From: Chelydra serpentina
Taxonomy: Eukaryota > Chordata > Testudines > Chelydridae
Length of the DNA: 64,000 nucleotides
Direction: 5' to 3'
Assembly (NCBI GenBank): GCA_037349315.1
Contig: JBAIAC010000007.1
Span: forward strand, 50,617,001 to 50,681,000
In this document: positions 36,618 through 50,053 of the stretch, piece after piece
How the letters are laid out: the number at the start of each line of letters is the position of its first letter
Numbering within the stretch: position 1 is the stretch's first letter
The notes under the pieces: generated by a model
The model's input: only the letters and a program-made list of their open reading frames with translations
Told to the model about the DNA's origin: nothing
The model's database searches: none
Position numbers and translations under genes: made by a program

Positions 36618-38560
36618 GCTCTCTTCTGTTTATGCTGCCATTAATTTTTACAAGAAAGGCACACAGCCATGGCAAGCTTCTCCATTAAAGTATATTTATT
36701 TGTAATTTTAAGATTATACTTGTGGTTTGGATTAAGATATTAAACCATTTTTTACAACTATGCTTTTAAAAGAAGAAATTCAGTTCACCTTTAATCTAAG
36801 AACATGTTTACCAGGGTTGCAGTTCAACAGTGCAATTGTTCCAATAGACCAAACGATGTCTTAATTCTTTGATTCTTTCTATTCATTAAATAGAAAAAAA
36901 GAACCCCAAACAAACCCAAAATAAACCCACATAACCCCTGCTTTGCTCCCCTCTCTCTCCACCTTCAGTGGGGATCTTTGGAATGCTTAAAATTTAAATC
37001 TAAAATGACCAAATACCATACTTTTACCACTTTTAGTTAATGCTTACTGTTCCATTACTCTTCAAGAGGTAGCTAGTTTGATGCTCAAATCACTGCTACT
37101 TATAATGATCTTGTACAGAATTATTAGTTTTATGTTTTGATACATCATTTAGAATGGTCACAGACAACAGTTTGGAATCTAGACATTTGGATTATTTTTA
37201 AATGTTCTCTTTGTGACAAGAGAGCAGTCGAGTCTTATTAGTTCAAAACAGTAACTTGCACAGGAAAACAAATTAAGATTGACGAAAGTTACATGCAAGT
37301 GTTAGGGAGAGAGCACACTTAAATCTAAAAGCATTATCTTATTTGATCTATGCACACCTTTCATAATAAAAGCTGAAACCCACCTAAAGTTGTAGAGTTT
37401 TATTAACAATGTAGAACTAAACCCAGGTGCACAAGCCTATTGAGTGTTGGGTGACATGTCAACCTTTCTTTCCTCATGTGGGACACCATGTCCCCCCTAA
37501 GTTTTTTGCTGTCTTGAACAGAGAGAAGGGGTAATGGGCAGCAGACTGAAGGCATACTTTAACTTTTGATGTCTTTGGAGGATAGTTGCTCAGGGATCTG
37601 CCACATCTTCCCTCTCCCCAACCACCATTTAATCACCTGCTGTTCTCATTGCTGTACTCTACAGTATACTCAGATTTTCCCTTGGTGCAATGCATTCTGG
37701 GGCATAAGAACTCAGAATAAGGTACTGGAAGCCTGCAGCACGGTTTCACTCCCATTGCTGTCAAATGGGGGCATCAGCAGAAAATCTACTCGTAAAAATC
37801 TCTTTTCAATTTGGGGAAGGGGGTAGGGAGGGTACAAGAGTGGAAAGAGGAATGAGTGGCTTTACCTTGCAGGTTACTGGAAGTCCACATTTTGGGGGCA
37901 AGAGGTGGTCAGATCCCAGCCATGGCTTTGGTTCTGAAGCATATAAGAAATTAAGCAGCTTGGCCACAGTTTCACATACTTAGTCTATTCAGTAAAACTC
38001 TAAGGAAGTGATCCTAAACAGAGATGGTATCCACTAAACTAATCAAATTGCCAAGCTCCACATAGTTCAATTTAATCAAACATTGCCTCTCTCCTTCAGT
38101 AAGTGTTTTTGATCTAAAACTTTACCTTGCCATTTTATCCATGTTGGTAATTGTCTGATCTAACCAAAATGATCAGACATGTAAAGAAATAGAAAATATT
38201 TACTGCTTTTCCCCCTTTTTATAAATTAGATTTCAGGTACTGTATTTTGCTTTACATGAAAGACTACGGATAACTGGAAAGCTAGTAGGTTTAAATATTG
38301 AAAAATGAATGAGTTTATGACAGACAATATGCAAATGAATCCGGATTAACTGAATGGGGAGTGATTTTTATTCTCACTGTTAAAGGTTCAATTTTGTTTT
38401 CTGGCAACACTGACATCTGACAAACAGCTGTAAGAAAGCCTCTTTGTTAAAGATTCAAAACCCTCACCCCTTCAGTTAAGGGCTAGGAAAGCTCACAAAC
38501 CCACCTGAAACCAAGGAGGAGTTCTCTAGCAAAACAGACTGACAACCAATACACGTCTAT
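36618..38560. other. Intron 1 sequence, nothing recognised
   Basis: AT-rich DNA without recognised repeats or conserved coding sequence. Confidence 0.5.
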
Positions 38561-38639
38561 TTCTGGGGTTAAAAAACCAGAGTTTTTATTCGGAGGTAGG
38601 CAACAAGCCATTTTGGGCTTTCTTTATACATCACAAACA

Positions 38640-39038
38640 AAAGGGGTATGTGCTCTTTCAGGGGCGACAGATTCTTCCTCAAAATGGGAGGGGGGGCACG
38701 AGGCACCACCCCCTCCGTGGCCCCAGCCCTGTCCCCCCCAAGGCCCTGCCGAAGCCAGGCCAGGGAGCCCGGGTCCCACCACCTTGCCGGGGTGGGGGGC
38801 CTCAAGAGCAGCCGCTGGCCCGTGTTCCCGTCCCCAGGCCCCCCACCCAGGGCAGGTGGAGGGTCTGCGGCTTGCCACAGCTCACCGTGCATCTCTTATC
38901 ATGGCCTGGCTGTGACTTCCAGCCTGCTTGGGGTGTGTGTGCGCACCTTGCGGGGGGAAGAGGAGCAGGGGGCTGGCCCATGGCAAAAAGTAGGAGGGCC
39001 ATAGCCCCTTGGCCTCCTGTTCTAGCACCCCTGTGCTC
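38640..39038. mobile_element. GC-rich hAT-like repeat
   Basis: GC-rich block with poly-G and poly-C runs, ending in tgttctagcacccctg, the complement of a 'caggggtgctagaaca' hAT-like terminus. Open frames here on both strands are compositional and show no domain. Confidence 0.45.
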
Positions 39039-39045
39039 CTTACTA

Positions 39046-39520
39046 TTAAGAACATAAGAATGGCCATACTGGGTTAGACCAAAGGTCCATCCAGCCCAGT
39101 ATTCTGTCTGCCGACAGTGGCCAATGCCAGGTGCCCCAGAGGGAGTGAACCGAACAGGTAATGATCAAGTGATCTCTCTCCTGCCATCCATCTCCACCCT
39201 CTGACAAACAGAGGCTAGGGACACCATTCCTTACCCATCCTGGCTAATAGCCATTAATGGACTTAACCTTCATGAATTTATCTAGTTCTCTTTTAAACCC
39301 TGTTATAGTCCTAGCCTTCACAACCTCTCAGGCAAGAAGTTCCACAGGTTGACTGTGCACTGTGTGAAGAACTTCCTTTTATCTGTTTTAAACCTGCTGC
39401 CCATTAATTTCATTTGGTGGCCCCTCGTTCTTATACTATAGGAACAAGTAAATAACTTTTCCTTATTAACTTTCTCCACACCACTCATGATTTTATAACA
39501 TGTTCATATTCTGCAGGTCA
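39046..39520. repeat. Dispersed sauropsid repeat (family uncertain)
   Basis: It begins agaacataagaatggccata, continues gtccatccagcccagtattc, and later has gttccacaggttgactgtgc and aacctgctgcccattaattt. I recognise it as a common reptile repeat, possibly CR1-associated. Confidence 0.6.
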
Positions 39521-39960
39521 CCTTGAAAATCCATGATGAGACTTGGTCACTTCAGATATTGACATACTAGTAATTTATTATAGAACACAAACCTCTAAGA
39601 GCACATTACATGGCTTTTTTGTATTTTACATTGTTTAGTGTCATTCCACTTAATATATTAAACCTTCATCCCTAGTTTATTTTAATCAGCAATTTCTTCT
39701 ATCTTCTCAGCTTCCATTCCACTATAATACTCATAGTATCTGTTCGCAAACACAAATGTTCTTGTTGATTCCCCCATATTAAATCAAGTGCCAGACTCCA
39801 CTGAAGACCACATTAATCTTTATAAGTCAGATGAAAAAGTGTCATTGACGGTCACTCCCTAAGGAGAGCACAGTTCATGCTTTGAAAGCAACCAAAAACT
39901 GTCATAGATCAGAATTCCAGTCGAGGGCATCTGGTCTTATTATTCACTTTCAGATTAAAA

Positions 39961-39994
39961 AGAAAAGAAGAAGAAGAAGAAGAAGAAGAAGAGT
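39961..39994. repeat. (GAA)n microsatellite
   Basis: About eight uninterrupted AAG/GAA units in intron 1. Confidence 0.9.
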
Positions 39995-42019
39995 ACAAGA
40001 AGGCTTTAAGTAAGTTTAGAATGATCAGTTTTAATTTATTGCCAAAAAGGTAACTTGTCCAGCAATCTAATTTAGCACTGCTGAATCATTTCTGCATGTT
40101 GCACTAATGCTCATCATGAACTCCTTTAATAATAAAAGTAACTTATCTTTCACTGACAACATTCATAACATAAGAGCCCAACTGCATTTCGGTTTTACAG
40201 GTATTGATTATTGGAGATTTCTTGGTCCTCTGGATGCACATCTGTGCAGTTTTTAGGCCTTTTGCAAAGACTCAGGCCATGACAATTTGTCAGCTGTGCT
40301 CAATTACTTCACTCTTATGAGTCAGCTTCCTTTACTGTCTTAAGAGTATTTGGGACACCATTGGCCTATTAAGTGCTAACAGTATTTTCTAAGGTATTGT
40401 AGAAAATGCCTTTTCAATTAATGTTCATTTCTAACAGGATAAATCATAAATGTGCATGTGTGTCTAGATTTGAAAAAATCAGCACTCAATTTCAAGACTG
40501 TTTTGTAGGATGGGTTTATAGAATATTTTTAATACTCTCTAGATCTGTCCACACAGCAGGCAGTAGTAGTACTTGAGCTTCAATCTATACCCCCTGACAG
40601 GCCAGCTAGCTTGTTTAAAGCACCACACTTGAGCTTCAGATTTTTGCGTGGATGGAGTCAGGCTCAGAGCTACACGAGTTATAACTGGAGTTAACTTTGC
40701 AGTGAAGACAACCACTCTGTCAGACTGGTCACAAGAGGAATAGTGCTCTGGTTCGGGTGTTAGCGTGTATGCTAGTCTGCGGAGTTTTATACTTACTACT
40801 TAGTTAACATTTGTTCAAGTCACTTGATACAGAGCATGACATTCCTAGAGGAAAGAGTCTCATACTTAAGGTACAGGACTTTGGCTTGGTCACCCTGACA
40901 AAAATGGGACTTACACTTATCTACTGGTAGAAGATTCAGGCATCTCTGGTAAAAGAGTATTCATCAATTGTGAATTATGGGTTCCCATTTTTTGCCAGCA
41001 TAGACCACTTCAGAGTCCAAAAACTGAATTCTATTACAGGTTTCTGTCCAAGACATTTCGTGCAAAATTGGGCAAATCAAGAAACAGATGCCCTGCTTAC
41101 AAGTTCTGAAAGCACTTTGCGGTAGTACATACCTGAAGTGTTTCACTTCACTGTTATCAGAAACTTGGTATATATAAAAAACTTTTTGTATTTTCTACTA
41201 AAACTAGCTTATACTGCTCTTCAAAAGTTATTGTGGCTATTCCATTTGTGATTTCTGGTCACCATTTTAGCTGGAGTCAGCTGCAATAGATTTTCCCATT
41301 AATTGCTCAAATCTAAAAAGAAGAGTTTCAGATACCAATTGAAATGAACTGGAAGTCTGCAATGTGAAGATTTATCATTTAAAATTAAAACCTATGCAGA
41401 TCTGAGAAAAGATTAGCATACACTACTGCTACATTTGGAAGAGACTCATTTAGGTAACAGGTAGGTTGGTGGATTTCAGGAGAAAAAGTAGTAGAAAATA
41501 AAATTAATGATGTATGTTCATCTGGATATCGAGAAAAGCATGCCGGTCCCTGAAATTTCAGACAAAAAGCCCATACAAAATCTCTACCTGTCATTTGTTT
41601 TACTATACATTTCTCAAGGTAGCCGACTACATACTTAATTAGCTATTTGAGTTGATCACATTTATAAAACGTTAACTATGCTTTGCAACATATTTGAAAC
41701 ATTCACTTACCACATTTATAATTGACTATTTTAGTTTTGCTTAATAAAAATGGTGAATATGGTCAACATTAAAATAAGATTCTGATGCTTGTGTATCTTA
41801 CCATCTGCACACACAACCTGTGCTCCTCAACTGTAGTGGATTATAAATAACTAATTTTAGACCTAGATTTATGTCCATTCCACACAAACTTAGTATCTAT
41901 ACTATTGGTGTAAATTTACACCACAAGTATTCATAATATACCAAATGTACAAGATTCATGAAGACTTAAGAAACGTGAGAAATCAAGATGAAACTTTGAA
42001 CATGCAATTACTTCTCATG
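39995..42019. other. Intron 1 sequence with a possible MITE
   Basis: Mostly unrecognised. A possible Harbinger-like MITE lies at about 40545-40715, with ctgtccacacagcagg at one side and gcagtgaagacaac at the other. Confidence 0.4.
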
Positions 42020-42802
42020 GGTAAGGTTCCATGTTTGTCACGGATTCCATGATTTTCCGTGACTTCTGCAGCAGCCCTGTGCGGCTGCCCTAGGAGCCGC
42101 TGGAGCAGCTCGGGGAGCCTCTGGGTCAGTCACACTGGCTGCTGCTGGGGCAGTCTCGGGGCCGCCCCACTCCCCAGCAGCAGGAGTTTGGGAGGGGGCT
42201 CAGGGCCACTGCTTACCGGGGGGTAGTGGGAGTGAGAGGGGGGCTCGTCTCCCTCATTTCCCCTACCTCCACATGCTACCTCTGCCAGCAGCCAGGCACT
42301 GCCCCCGCATCTCCCATTGGCTGCGGTTCCCAGCCGATGGGAGCTGCAGAACTGGGGCTTGGGGCAGAGCGGAGGCAGCATGTGGAGCTAGGGAACTGGG
42401 GCCACCACTTACCAGGAGCTGGGTAGGGAGCCTGCCCTAGCTCCACCAACCCCGCCTCCAGCACCTGCGCTCCCTGCCAGGCCACAACTCCCCCCTAGTA
42501 CCTGTGCCCTACTAAGCTGCACACCTTCCCCAGCACCTGTGGCACCCACCCCCCCGAGCCGTGCCCCACTCTCCAGCACCACGGCGCCCCCGGGCTGTGA
42601 CTCACCCCCCCCCCCAAGCACCCGCACCCCCTCCCCAGTTTTAGTCGGGCTGCGTCCCAAGTGTCTCCCCACTCCCAGTTTTAGTCAGGAGTATTTTTAG
42701 TAAAAATCATGGACAGGTCATGGGCCTGTGAATTTTTGTTTACTGCCTGGGACCTGTCCATGACTTTTACTAAAAATACCCGTGACTAAAACGTAGCCTT
42801 AC
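42020..42802. mobile_element. Non-autonomous DNA transposon with large terminal hairpin
   Basis: The ends gtaaggttccatg and acgtagccttac are imperfect inverted repeats. The right end holds a palindrome at 42676-42789: ttttagtcaggagtattttt pairs with aaaaatacccgtgactaaaa, and the arms continue through ggacaggtcatgg / cctgtccatgac. The interior is GC-rich. Confidence 0.65.
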
Positions 42803-42821
42803 TCCTGTGCTCTATGCAATA

Positions 42822-43785
42822 CAGCAACTCTTCACTTAACGTCATCCCAGTTAATGTTGTTTCGCTGCTGATCAATTGGAGAACATGCTCGCTTAAAGTT
42901 GCACAATGCTCCCTTATAACATTGTTTAGCAGCTGCCTGCTTTGTCCACTGCTTGCAGGAAGAGCAGCCTGTTGGAGCTAGCTGGTGGGGGCTTGGAACC
43001 AGGGTGGACTGGCAGCCCCCCCCATCAGCTCCTCTAAGTTCCCTGTGTAGCAGCCACCCAACAAGCTATCAATTGCCAGGCAGTTCAGCTGTCCCTCCCC
43101 TCCACTGCTGTGTGCTGCTCCTGCTCTCTGCCTTGGAGCTACTCCCAGGAGCATCCTGCTTGCTGTGCAGAGGGGAAGGGGGGAAAAGAGGTGCTAATGT
43201 CAGGGCATCCCCCTCCCCCAGCTCCTTTACCCCATCTCGACAGAGCGGGGGGGACACAACAGGGTCAGGATGGAGGGAGCATGCTGGCAGCAGCTGCTAT
43301 TTGAACTTGCTGATCTAGTTAAAAAGGCAGTGTACTTAGAGTGGGGTCAGCATACTTAAAGGGGCAATGCACATCACACACACACGCACACGGTGTGTGT
43401 CTCCATCTCTCTCTGCCATGCTGTGTCTCCTCCCTTCATGCGTGCTGCCTTGTAGAGTGTGAAGCTAAATTAATAACAATGTGTTAACCTTTGAGGGCTC
43501 AGCCAAGTGCTAGTTCATCATTTAGCAGTAAGGCATCCCCTGGGAAATATCCCACCCTCTGACTCCACCACCTCAACCAAGCTTCACAATTATCATTGCT
43601 GCGTACAGTATTGTTTGTTTAAAACTGAGTGTGAGTGTAGTCCTTTGTCTGGTGAAATTTTTTTACCTGGAACCTAACCCCCCCTATATACATTAATTCT
43701 TATGGGGAAATTGGAGTCGCTTAACATTGTTTCGCTTAAAGTAGCATTTTTCAGGAGTCGAACTACAACGTTAATCAAGGAGTTG
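42822..43785. mobile_element. Tigger/pogo-like non-autonomous element
   Basis: The left end cagcaactcttcacttaacg and right end ttaatcaaggagttg are related in inverted orientation, with TA on each side (42820-42821, 43786-43787). Internal tandem 'cgcttaacattgtttcgctt' units lie near both ends. No transposase was recognised. Confidence 0.65.
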
Positions 43786-44440
43786 TATATAGGTCCTATT
43801 TCTGGAAATAGCTGGTTGCCACTTCTTTGTGACTTGATAAGAGAGTCCCCTTTCATTCAATAAAGAGTAAGTTAATCCATGCATACAAGTCATTGAAAAA
43901 AATTAAATCAGCTCACATGCTGCAGAGACTCCAAGAGCTGTAGTGATGAGAAAAAATATCTTCATAGCTGAGGATATTATTAATAAACCAAGGCCAGGCG
44001 CCTTGTCAGATAACTTTACAGTATGAATTCGGAGGACTGGATGTACCATAATGGGGATATTCCACCTTATTTCTAAGCAATTATCTGAAACCAGACCACA
44101 TAAGTAAAGACTGAAACTGTTGCATATAAAGGCCATCAACAAGCTGTCAAATGGTAATGTATATATTGATATCTCAGTCCAGTTTTGGGGAAAGTGTCCA
44201 CATTACAAAAATTACCCAACCACAACTTTCATTTTTTTACTTCATGACAGTATTCTTCTGAAAGCCCCATAAAACCAAATGCTTTAAATGCACAGAAAAA
44301 GGTACTTTTAATTTTCTTTAGCAGACCACGTAATACATTTAAGTCGTCTCTAAATTAGCTGTGCTTTGAATTAAAAGGCAATTCAATCATTTATCCATAT
44401 TTTCAAAACAGTAAGCTCATGAAATAACTAAATATTCAGT

Positions 44441-45073
44441 AAAATGAAAATAAGAAAGAAAAACTTGTAGCACCTTAGAGACTAACAAATTTATTTCAGC
44501 ATAAGCTTTCGTGGGTTAGTACCCACTTCATCGGATGCATGGAATGAAATTATACTTCAGAGAGATATTTATACAGTCAGAGAAACATGATGGTCCAGGT
44601 GTATAGACCAATCTTAAGAGGCTAATTAGTTGAGAGGAAACATGACAGCAGGGGAAGAAAAAGCTTTTGAAGTGATAAACAAGATGGTCACACAGGTGTG
44701 AATGAGGATCGTTAACTTAAGGGCAATAGATTCAATATGGTTGAATCTTAAGTTAATCTTAAGTTAACGATCCTCATTCACACCTGTGTGACCATCTTGT
44801 TTATCACTTCAAAAGCTTTTTCTTCCCCTGCTGTCATGTTTCCTCTCAACTAATTAGCCTCTTAAGATTGGTCTATACACCTGGACCATCATGTTTCTCT
44901 GACTGTATAAATATCTCTCTGAAGTATAATTTCATTCCATTCATCCGATGAAGTGGGTACTAACCCACGAAAGCTTATGCTGAAATAAATGTGTTAGTCT
45001 CTAAGGTGCTACAAGTTTTTCTTTCTTATTTTCATTTTGCTGACACAGACTAAAACGGCTACTACACTTAAAC
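44441..45073. mobile_element. Penelope-like foldback insertion with 13-bp target duplication
   Basis: Two arms of 281 bp (44441-44721 and 44758-45038) are reverse complements with very few differences, separated by 36 bp. The right arm continues into the family's tail (tgctgacacagactaaaacg, ctacactt). The 13-bp ctaaatattcagt flanks the whole unit (44428-44440, 45074-45086). Each arm matches Penelope-like tails elsewhere in this window. Confidence 0.92.
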
Positions 45074-45086
45074 CTAAATATTCAGT

Positions 45087-47040
45087 GAGGTCCAGCTTCA
45101 ACATGTGCATTATTAACTTGCAGTTCTTTTGGGACAAGGTTGTAAAGATTTGAATACATGTAGAGTACTCTATAAAGAAACTACCACAGCTTTATCTAGT
45201 GGTGTTTTTAGAACTACTAATTCAACCAAAGTACTAAAGTTCGTAAGCAGGGTGGATAAAAGTGATTTTATTTTGTTATATGAATTATAGATTTTCTTTT
45301 TAAAATAAACCTGTTTGAAATGAAATCTGAACTTAATACAAAATACTTTAAGGCCTAAATTTATAATCTCTTAAAACATTTAAATACATAAAAAAAAATA
45401 AGTATGTTCAACCCAGGAGACTATAAAAAAACATTGAGTTAAAGGCAATTTTTCTATAAAAAGAAAGAATGAGGGGAAAAACATTTAACTTTTGAGGCCA
45501 AGCTTTATAAATATGGCACAAAGATCATGTACTGTATTAAGGACTTGTTTTTAATAAAAATAAAATGCATTCCATAGTTGCATTCCAGTTACCATCCTAA
45601 TGCATCTTGACACAAAGCATGAGCAAAAAGTACTCCCTGCCAGAGAACAGGTGAGCAGAAGCATAATAAATAGCAGGACTGTAGAGGGTTCCCCGTGCAG
45701 CTGTGGGGCTGGTGACATTGGATTCCTGCAAATGCAAGGTGCAGAGAAGGCTGTGGTTGCCAACTGTTACTGATGGATTATTGTTTTTCGTTAATTTCAA
45801 TGTGTCAAGTAAAATCAACATTTACCAACTATTTAAATCAAATCCTGCCAAGTCTATTTATAAGTCAGCAATTATTTTTGTGATCCACTCAAAATATTAT
45901 TTTGTGTGTAAAACTAAACAGCATTCTTCCAACACGTCTACCAACCTTTTGTGGCTATGCCACTTATGAGTCACAGAATTACTCAAACAATGTTTTGGAT
46001 CTGTTTACAATCTGGGACTAGCTCAATATATTAAGTCATGAATCTCACCACATGCTCATATACGGAAAGTGACCCAGGTGGATAACAACTAAGTATGTAC
46101 AAAGAGCTTTGCTGAGGCTATAAAGGGGAGGCAGAGACTCAAAGGCTGACAAATGACAATCCACACTCTAGCCAATCGCCTTTAAAGGGAAATGGGTTTA
46201 CGTTAATTCTTGCCAGCACTCTGACTGCTAGATCCAGGCTCTCTCATAGACCAGAGAAGACTGCGGTTATTTTGATATTACTTATCTGTGACCAAGATGA
46301 AAAGGAGCACTTTCCTGTAATATTACTTTCACCTGTAATTATATCACAGAAGCAGGTAGGGTTGTGTCCTTTTTCCTCTCACACAAATGAGTTTGGGTTA
46401 TGGGCTTTCTTGAATTGCCTGCTTTGTTCAGCATGTGCTAAGTGCTTTTAAAAAGGGATGCTCAATTTGAAGTTATATTTGTCTGAAAGCGTTGCTCCTA
46501 TACAAATAAGATTATGAAAACAGAAGTTAGTGAAGAAAAAACTATTTTTCAATTTGTTTACTTTGTGCAATTGACAGCACTTTGCATAGTTAGTTAACAA
46601 GGCAGAAAGACTGAGGAGATCCCACTATAAACAGAGGAGCAGAAAGTTTGGGTTTTTTTTTTTAAAGAAATTCTAAAAAAAAATTAAGTTGATAGTACAC
46701 CTTTCAGCTTCCTGATTTGAAGGCAAACTTCCTCGTAGGACCATTGTCTGCTACAGACTAAGCCTGCAAGTAACACCAGTGGAATATTTTTATATGCTTT
46801 CTTGCTCTTCCTCCCACCCCACTTTTTTTTTTTTTTTTGTAAAGTTACTTGCTGCCTGCCTGTCAGCAGAATTCCCTGCCAGTCCATGTCTTTTGTTTTC
46901 TAGTTGTTTGAAACACATAAGTGCCTATAAAAAGACAACTGTACACTCCACGCCATTAATTACAATAACAAAGGACAAATATTCACATTGATATTAATTA
47001 TATATGTTTAACATTCCAATTTAGTAACTGCTTCATAATA
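45087..47040. other. Intron 1 sequence, nothing recognised
   Basis: AT-rich. A TATA-like ctataaagg at about 46119 is not accompanied by any recognised gene. A poly-T lies at about 46825-46839. Confidence 0.45.
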
Positions 47041-47042
47041 GA

Positions 47043-47621
47043 TAGGCCCTACCAAATTCACGGCTATCAAAAACGTATCATGGACTGTAAAAATTGGTCT
47101 CTCCCTCACCCCCGTGAAATCTGGTCTTGTGTGTGCTTTTATCCTATACTATACAGATTTTATGGGGGAGGCCATCAATTCTCAAATTGGGTGTCCTGAC
47201 CCAAAAGTTGCAGGGAGGACTGCAAGGTTATTTGTGGGGGAGGGGGGAAGGAAGGGGGTCACTTCTGCGCTGTCTTCAGAGCTGGGTGGCCAGAGAGTGG
47301 TGGCTGCTTACTGAGGGTCCAGCTCTGCAGGCAGCAGCGCAGGAGTAAGGGTGGCATAGTATGGTAATACCATACCATGCCATCCTTACTTCTGTGCTGC
47401 TGCTGGCGGCAGGTCTGCCTGCAAAGCTGGGTTCTCCAGCTGCCCAGCTCTGAAGGCCTTGCCCCCCCTCCCCGCCCCAACTCCTTTTTGGGTCATGATT
47501 CCTACAATCACACCACCTTTAAATTTCAGATTTAAATAGCTGAAATCATGACATTTACAATTTTTAAATTCCTAGGACCGTGAAATTGACCAAATGGACC
47601 ATGAATTTGGTAGGGCCCTAA
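47043..47621. mobile_element. Non-autonomous DNA transposon
   Basis: The termini aggccctaccaaattcac and gaatttggtagggccct are inverted repeats, with aataga on both sides as a likely target duplication. It contains the palindrome gtatggtaataccatac. Confidence 0.7.
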
Positions 47622-48667
47622 TAGAAGTTTATTTACATATTAAAAGACCGATATTTCCCTATGCAGGGAAGTGAAGATTCCCCACTGGTTTTAATTTACA
47701 GTTCCCCCTCACTCTTACTAGGGGCTAAGATTTACGCACACCCCAACATGGAAGAAGCTGGGAGTGCAGTCCCTTAAACCAACAGACTCCTTATAATTTA
47801 CTAGTGGCAAAGGCCACAAAAAGAGGATCAGTGCTTGCACGCTGCTGCCTATTTGTCTGCAAAATCTTAATATCATGGTTTCTCTATGAGCCATGTTGCC
47901 TGGGGCTCCTCCAATTATCAAACCACAGCCATCTCCCCAGGAGAGAGCACCAAAGTGCAGGCAGGAAATCTACACAAGTTACTGCAGATATTTGCACTGT
48001 TCTGCCTTATGGACCAGAGGGTGGAGGGCAGGGATATGGCACACGCAGCAGTCATTCCTGGATATGGATTCCCACAGAACACTATCAGAGGGACCTACAG
48101 GAAGGGTGAGCCTTGTTACAGAGGTAGTATTCCTTCCCTTTGATGCCTCTACTGACACAGATTTTAGCTCCTTCAACTTAGGAAAGATACTTCCTTCTAG
48201 GCCAATAGAGCTAGCAATGCAGAAACAAAATCCACATTGCAACAATGATACATTCTGCCACTGCAATTATGCAATGAACACATGCAAAATTTTATCTTTA
48301 TCTGAAATTACATAAAAATCTGTCTAAAAGTAAACGTTGTGAAAGAGGGAGAAATTAAACATACCCAGAGTGATATCTGCATGGGCCTCCGCCATTCTAG
48401 CTATGGTAGTTTCCTCCTGTGGCATTATTACTTTTTTCCCCTTCTTGGCCCAAAGACCAGTGTCAACTTTTATTCATCTGTGGATCTGATGGCAAGTATA
48501 ACACAGAATTCAAAAATTCCACATTTGTTTTGAGAGCTCTCAGGCTCTGTCTTGATGGCACAAGACAAAACTCTGATGTTTTGCAACATAATTTACTTAG
48601 TATGACTAAAAAGCCCTCTTAATGCTTTTTAAGATGCAGGGTAACATAGCTGACCATAATGTATGGT

Positions 48668-48880
48668 TTCAGAAACACATGCCTTGTCTACACACAAAAG
48701 TTGTACTACTTGGGTGTAGTTAAAGTGGTACTACCTGACTGGTGATGTAGTAATAATACTCGTACAGGCTATGCAGGAAGGAGAATAAGCTATTCTGATA
48801 TAAAGCATCTTTATACCAGCACAGTTATGCCCACACTACGTGTACAAATATAACTATATCAATTTTTTAAAAAATCACAT
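48668..48880. mobile_element. Harbinger-like MITE
   Basis: ccttgtctacacacaaaagt, ttgtactacttgggtgtag and later taccagcacagttatgccca follow a common turtle MITE. The right end is degraded. Confidence 0.5.
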
Positions 48881-48963
48881 TCCTAACTGACAGTAATACT
48901 GATAAAGAAACTGTACAGACCAAGACAACTTCAAATACATTAGCTTGAGTCTTAAGGAGCATT

Positions 48964-49152
48964 CAGGGTCTGTTTACAGTAATAAAACCCCACAGCACTG
49001 AGGCGTGGTCTTATCTCCCAGGCTAAAAATATTCAGGCCTGGGCCTAAATATCTACACTGATTTTTAGTCCCACAGCCTGAGTTCCATAAGCCCGAGTCA
49101 GTTGACCAGGGTCAGCCTTGGGTCTTCTACTGCACTGAAGGCATACCCTAGA
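48964..49152. mobile_element. Harbinger-like MITE
   Basis: The ends agggtctgtttacag and actgaaggcataccct are imperfect inverted repeats of the 'ggtctgtctacac' type. Interior GC content is moderate. Confidence 0.45.
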
Positions 49153-49753
49153 AGAGCTTTTTGGTCACATTAAGCCAACTCAATTGAAATATACCAAACC
49201 ACACTTTTTGCCTGTCAGAGATTTTAACTGTTACATATTTCTATATCTTTCAGTTTGACCCCAATTAAACACATTCCAGCTCTAAGTATGTAGCACAAAT
49301 TAAGCAAGATCCTACTTAGTGTCAATGCATTGCCATTTAACCATTTAAGTGTCTGTGCACTTTTTGTAAGTTAGGGTAGGTTTAGCTGGAGGTTGGGGTG
49401 GATGTCATCTGCAATATGAAAGTATACTGATAAAAGCCCTGCCTTGTCAGGCAAAGTGTGTATTTTTCAATTGTGTTAGCTTAATACAATTGAAAAGCTT
49501 TGTTAAATAGAAGCCAACATGTTTGAAGCAGCGTTAGCTGACCATGTTGTAGCCACAGTTCCCCCACCGTGATCCTGGCCCACCTTGGTATGGGCCATTC
49601 CCCCAGTGCAACTTAAGGAGCCTAATGGCCCCTCTGAATACATCTGGCTGCCCACAGCCACAAGGGACATTCTGGCAGCCAGGAAGTTAACTGTACTTTA
49701 TGTCTCCTTCCCTTGATATGCCTCCAACAGGGGCCAGCACAGAGCCAATAAAC

Positions 49754-49979
49754 CAGGGGTTCTCAAACTGGGGGTCAGGACCCCTGAGGGGGTCATGAGA
49801 TTATTACATGGGGGGGGTCACAAGCTGTCATCGTACACCCCAAACCCCACTTTGCCTCCAGCATTTATAATAGTGTTAAATATATATATAAAAAAGTGTT
49901 TTTAATTTAGGGGGGGGGGGGGGAGGAAATGGCTTGCTATGTGAAAGGGGTTACCAGTACAAAAGTTTGAGAACCACTG
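49754..49979. mobile_element. hAT MITE with 8-bp target duplication
   Basis: It starts caggggttctcaaactg and ends agtttgagaaccactg. The flanks caataaac and caataagc (49746-49753, 49980-49987) differ at one base. It includes a poly-G run at about 49911-49924. Confidence 0.88.
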
Positions 49980-50053
49980 CAATAAGCCATCTTTATACCA
50001 CCCAAGTGTTCTCTTTTTTGCCAATCCTCAAGAAAGATTAAGCAGCAGTAGTG

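Noticed and set aside
38568..39067. Several open frames of 100-135 codons in the GC-rich block
   Set aside because: Pro/Gly-rich, on both strands and inside a repeat with a hAT-like terminus; no conserved motif.
46115..46130. TATA-like box ctataaagg as a promoter
   Set aside because: No CpG island, exon or repeat-borne gene follows it on either strand.
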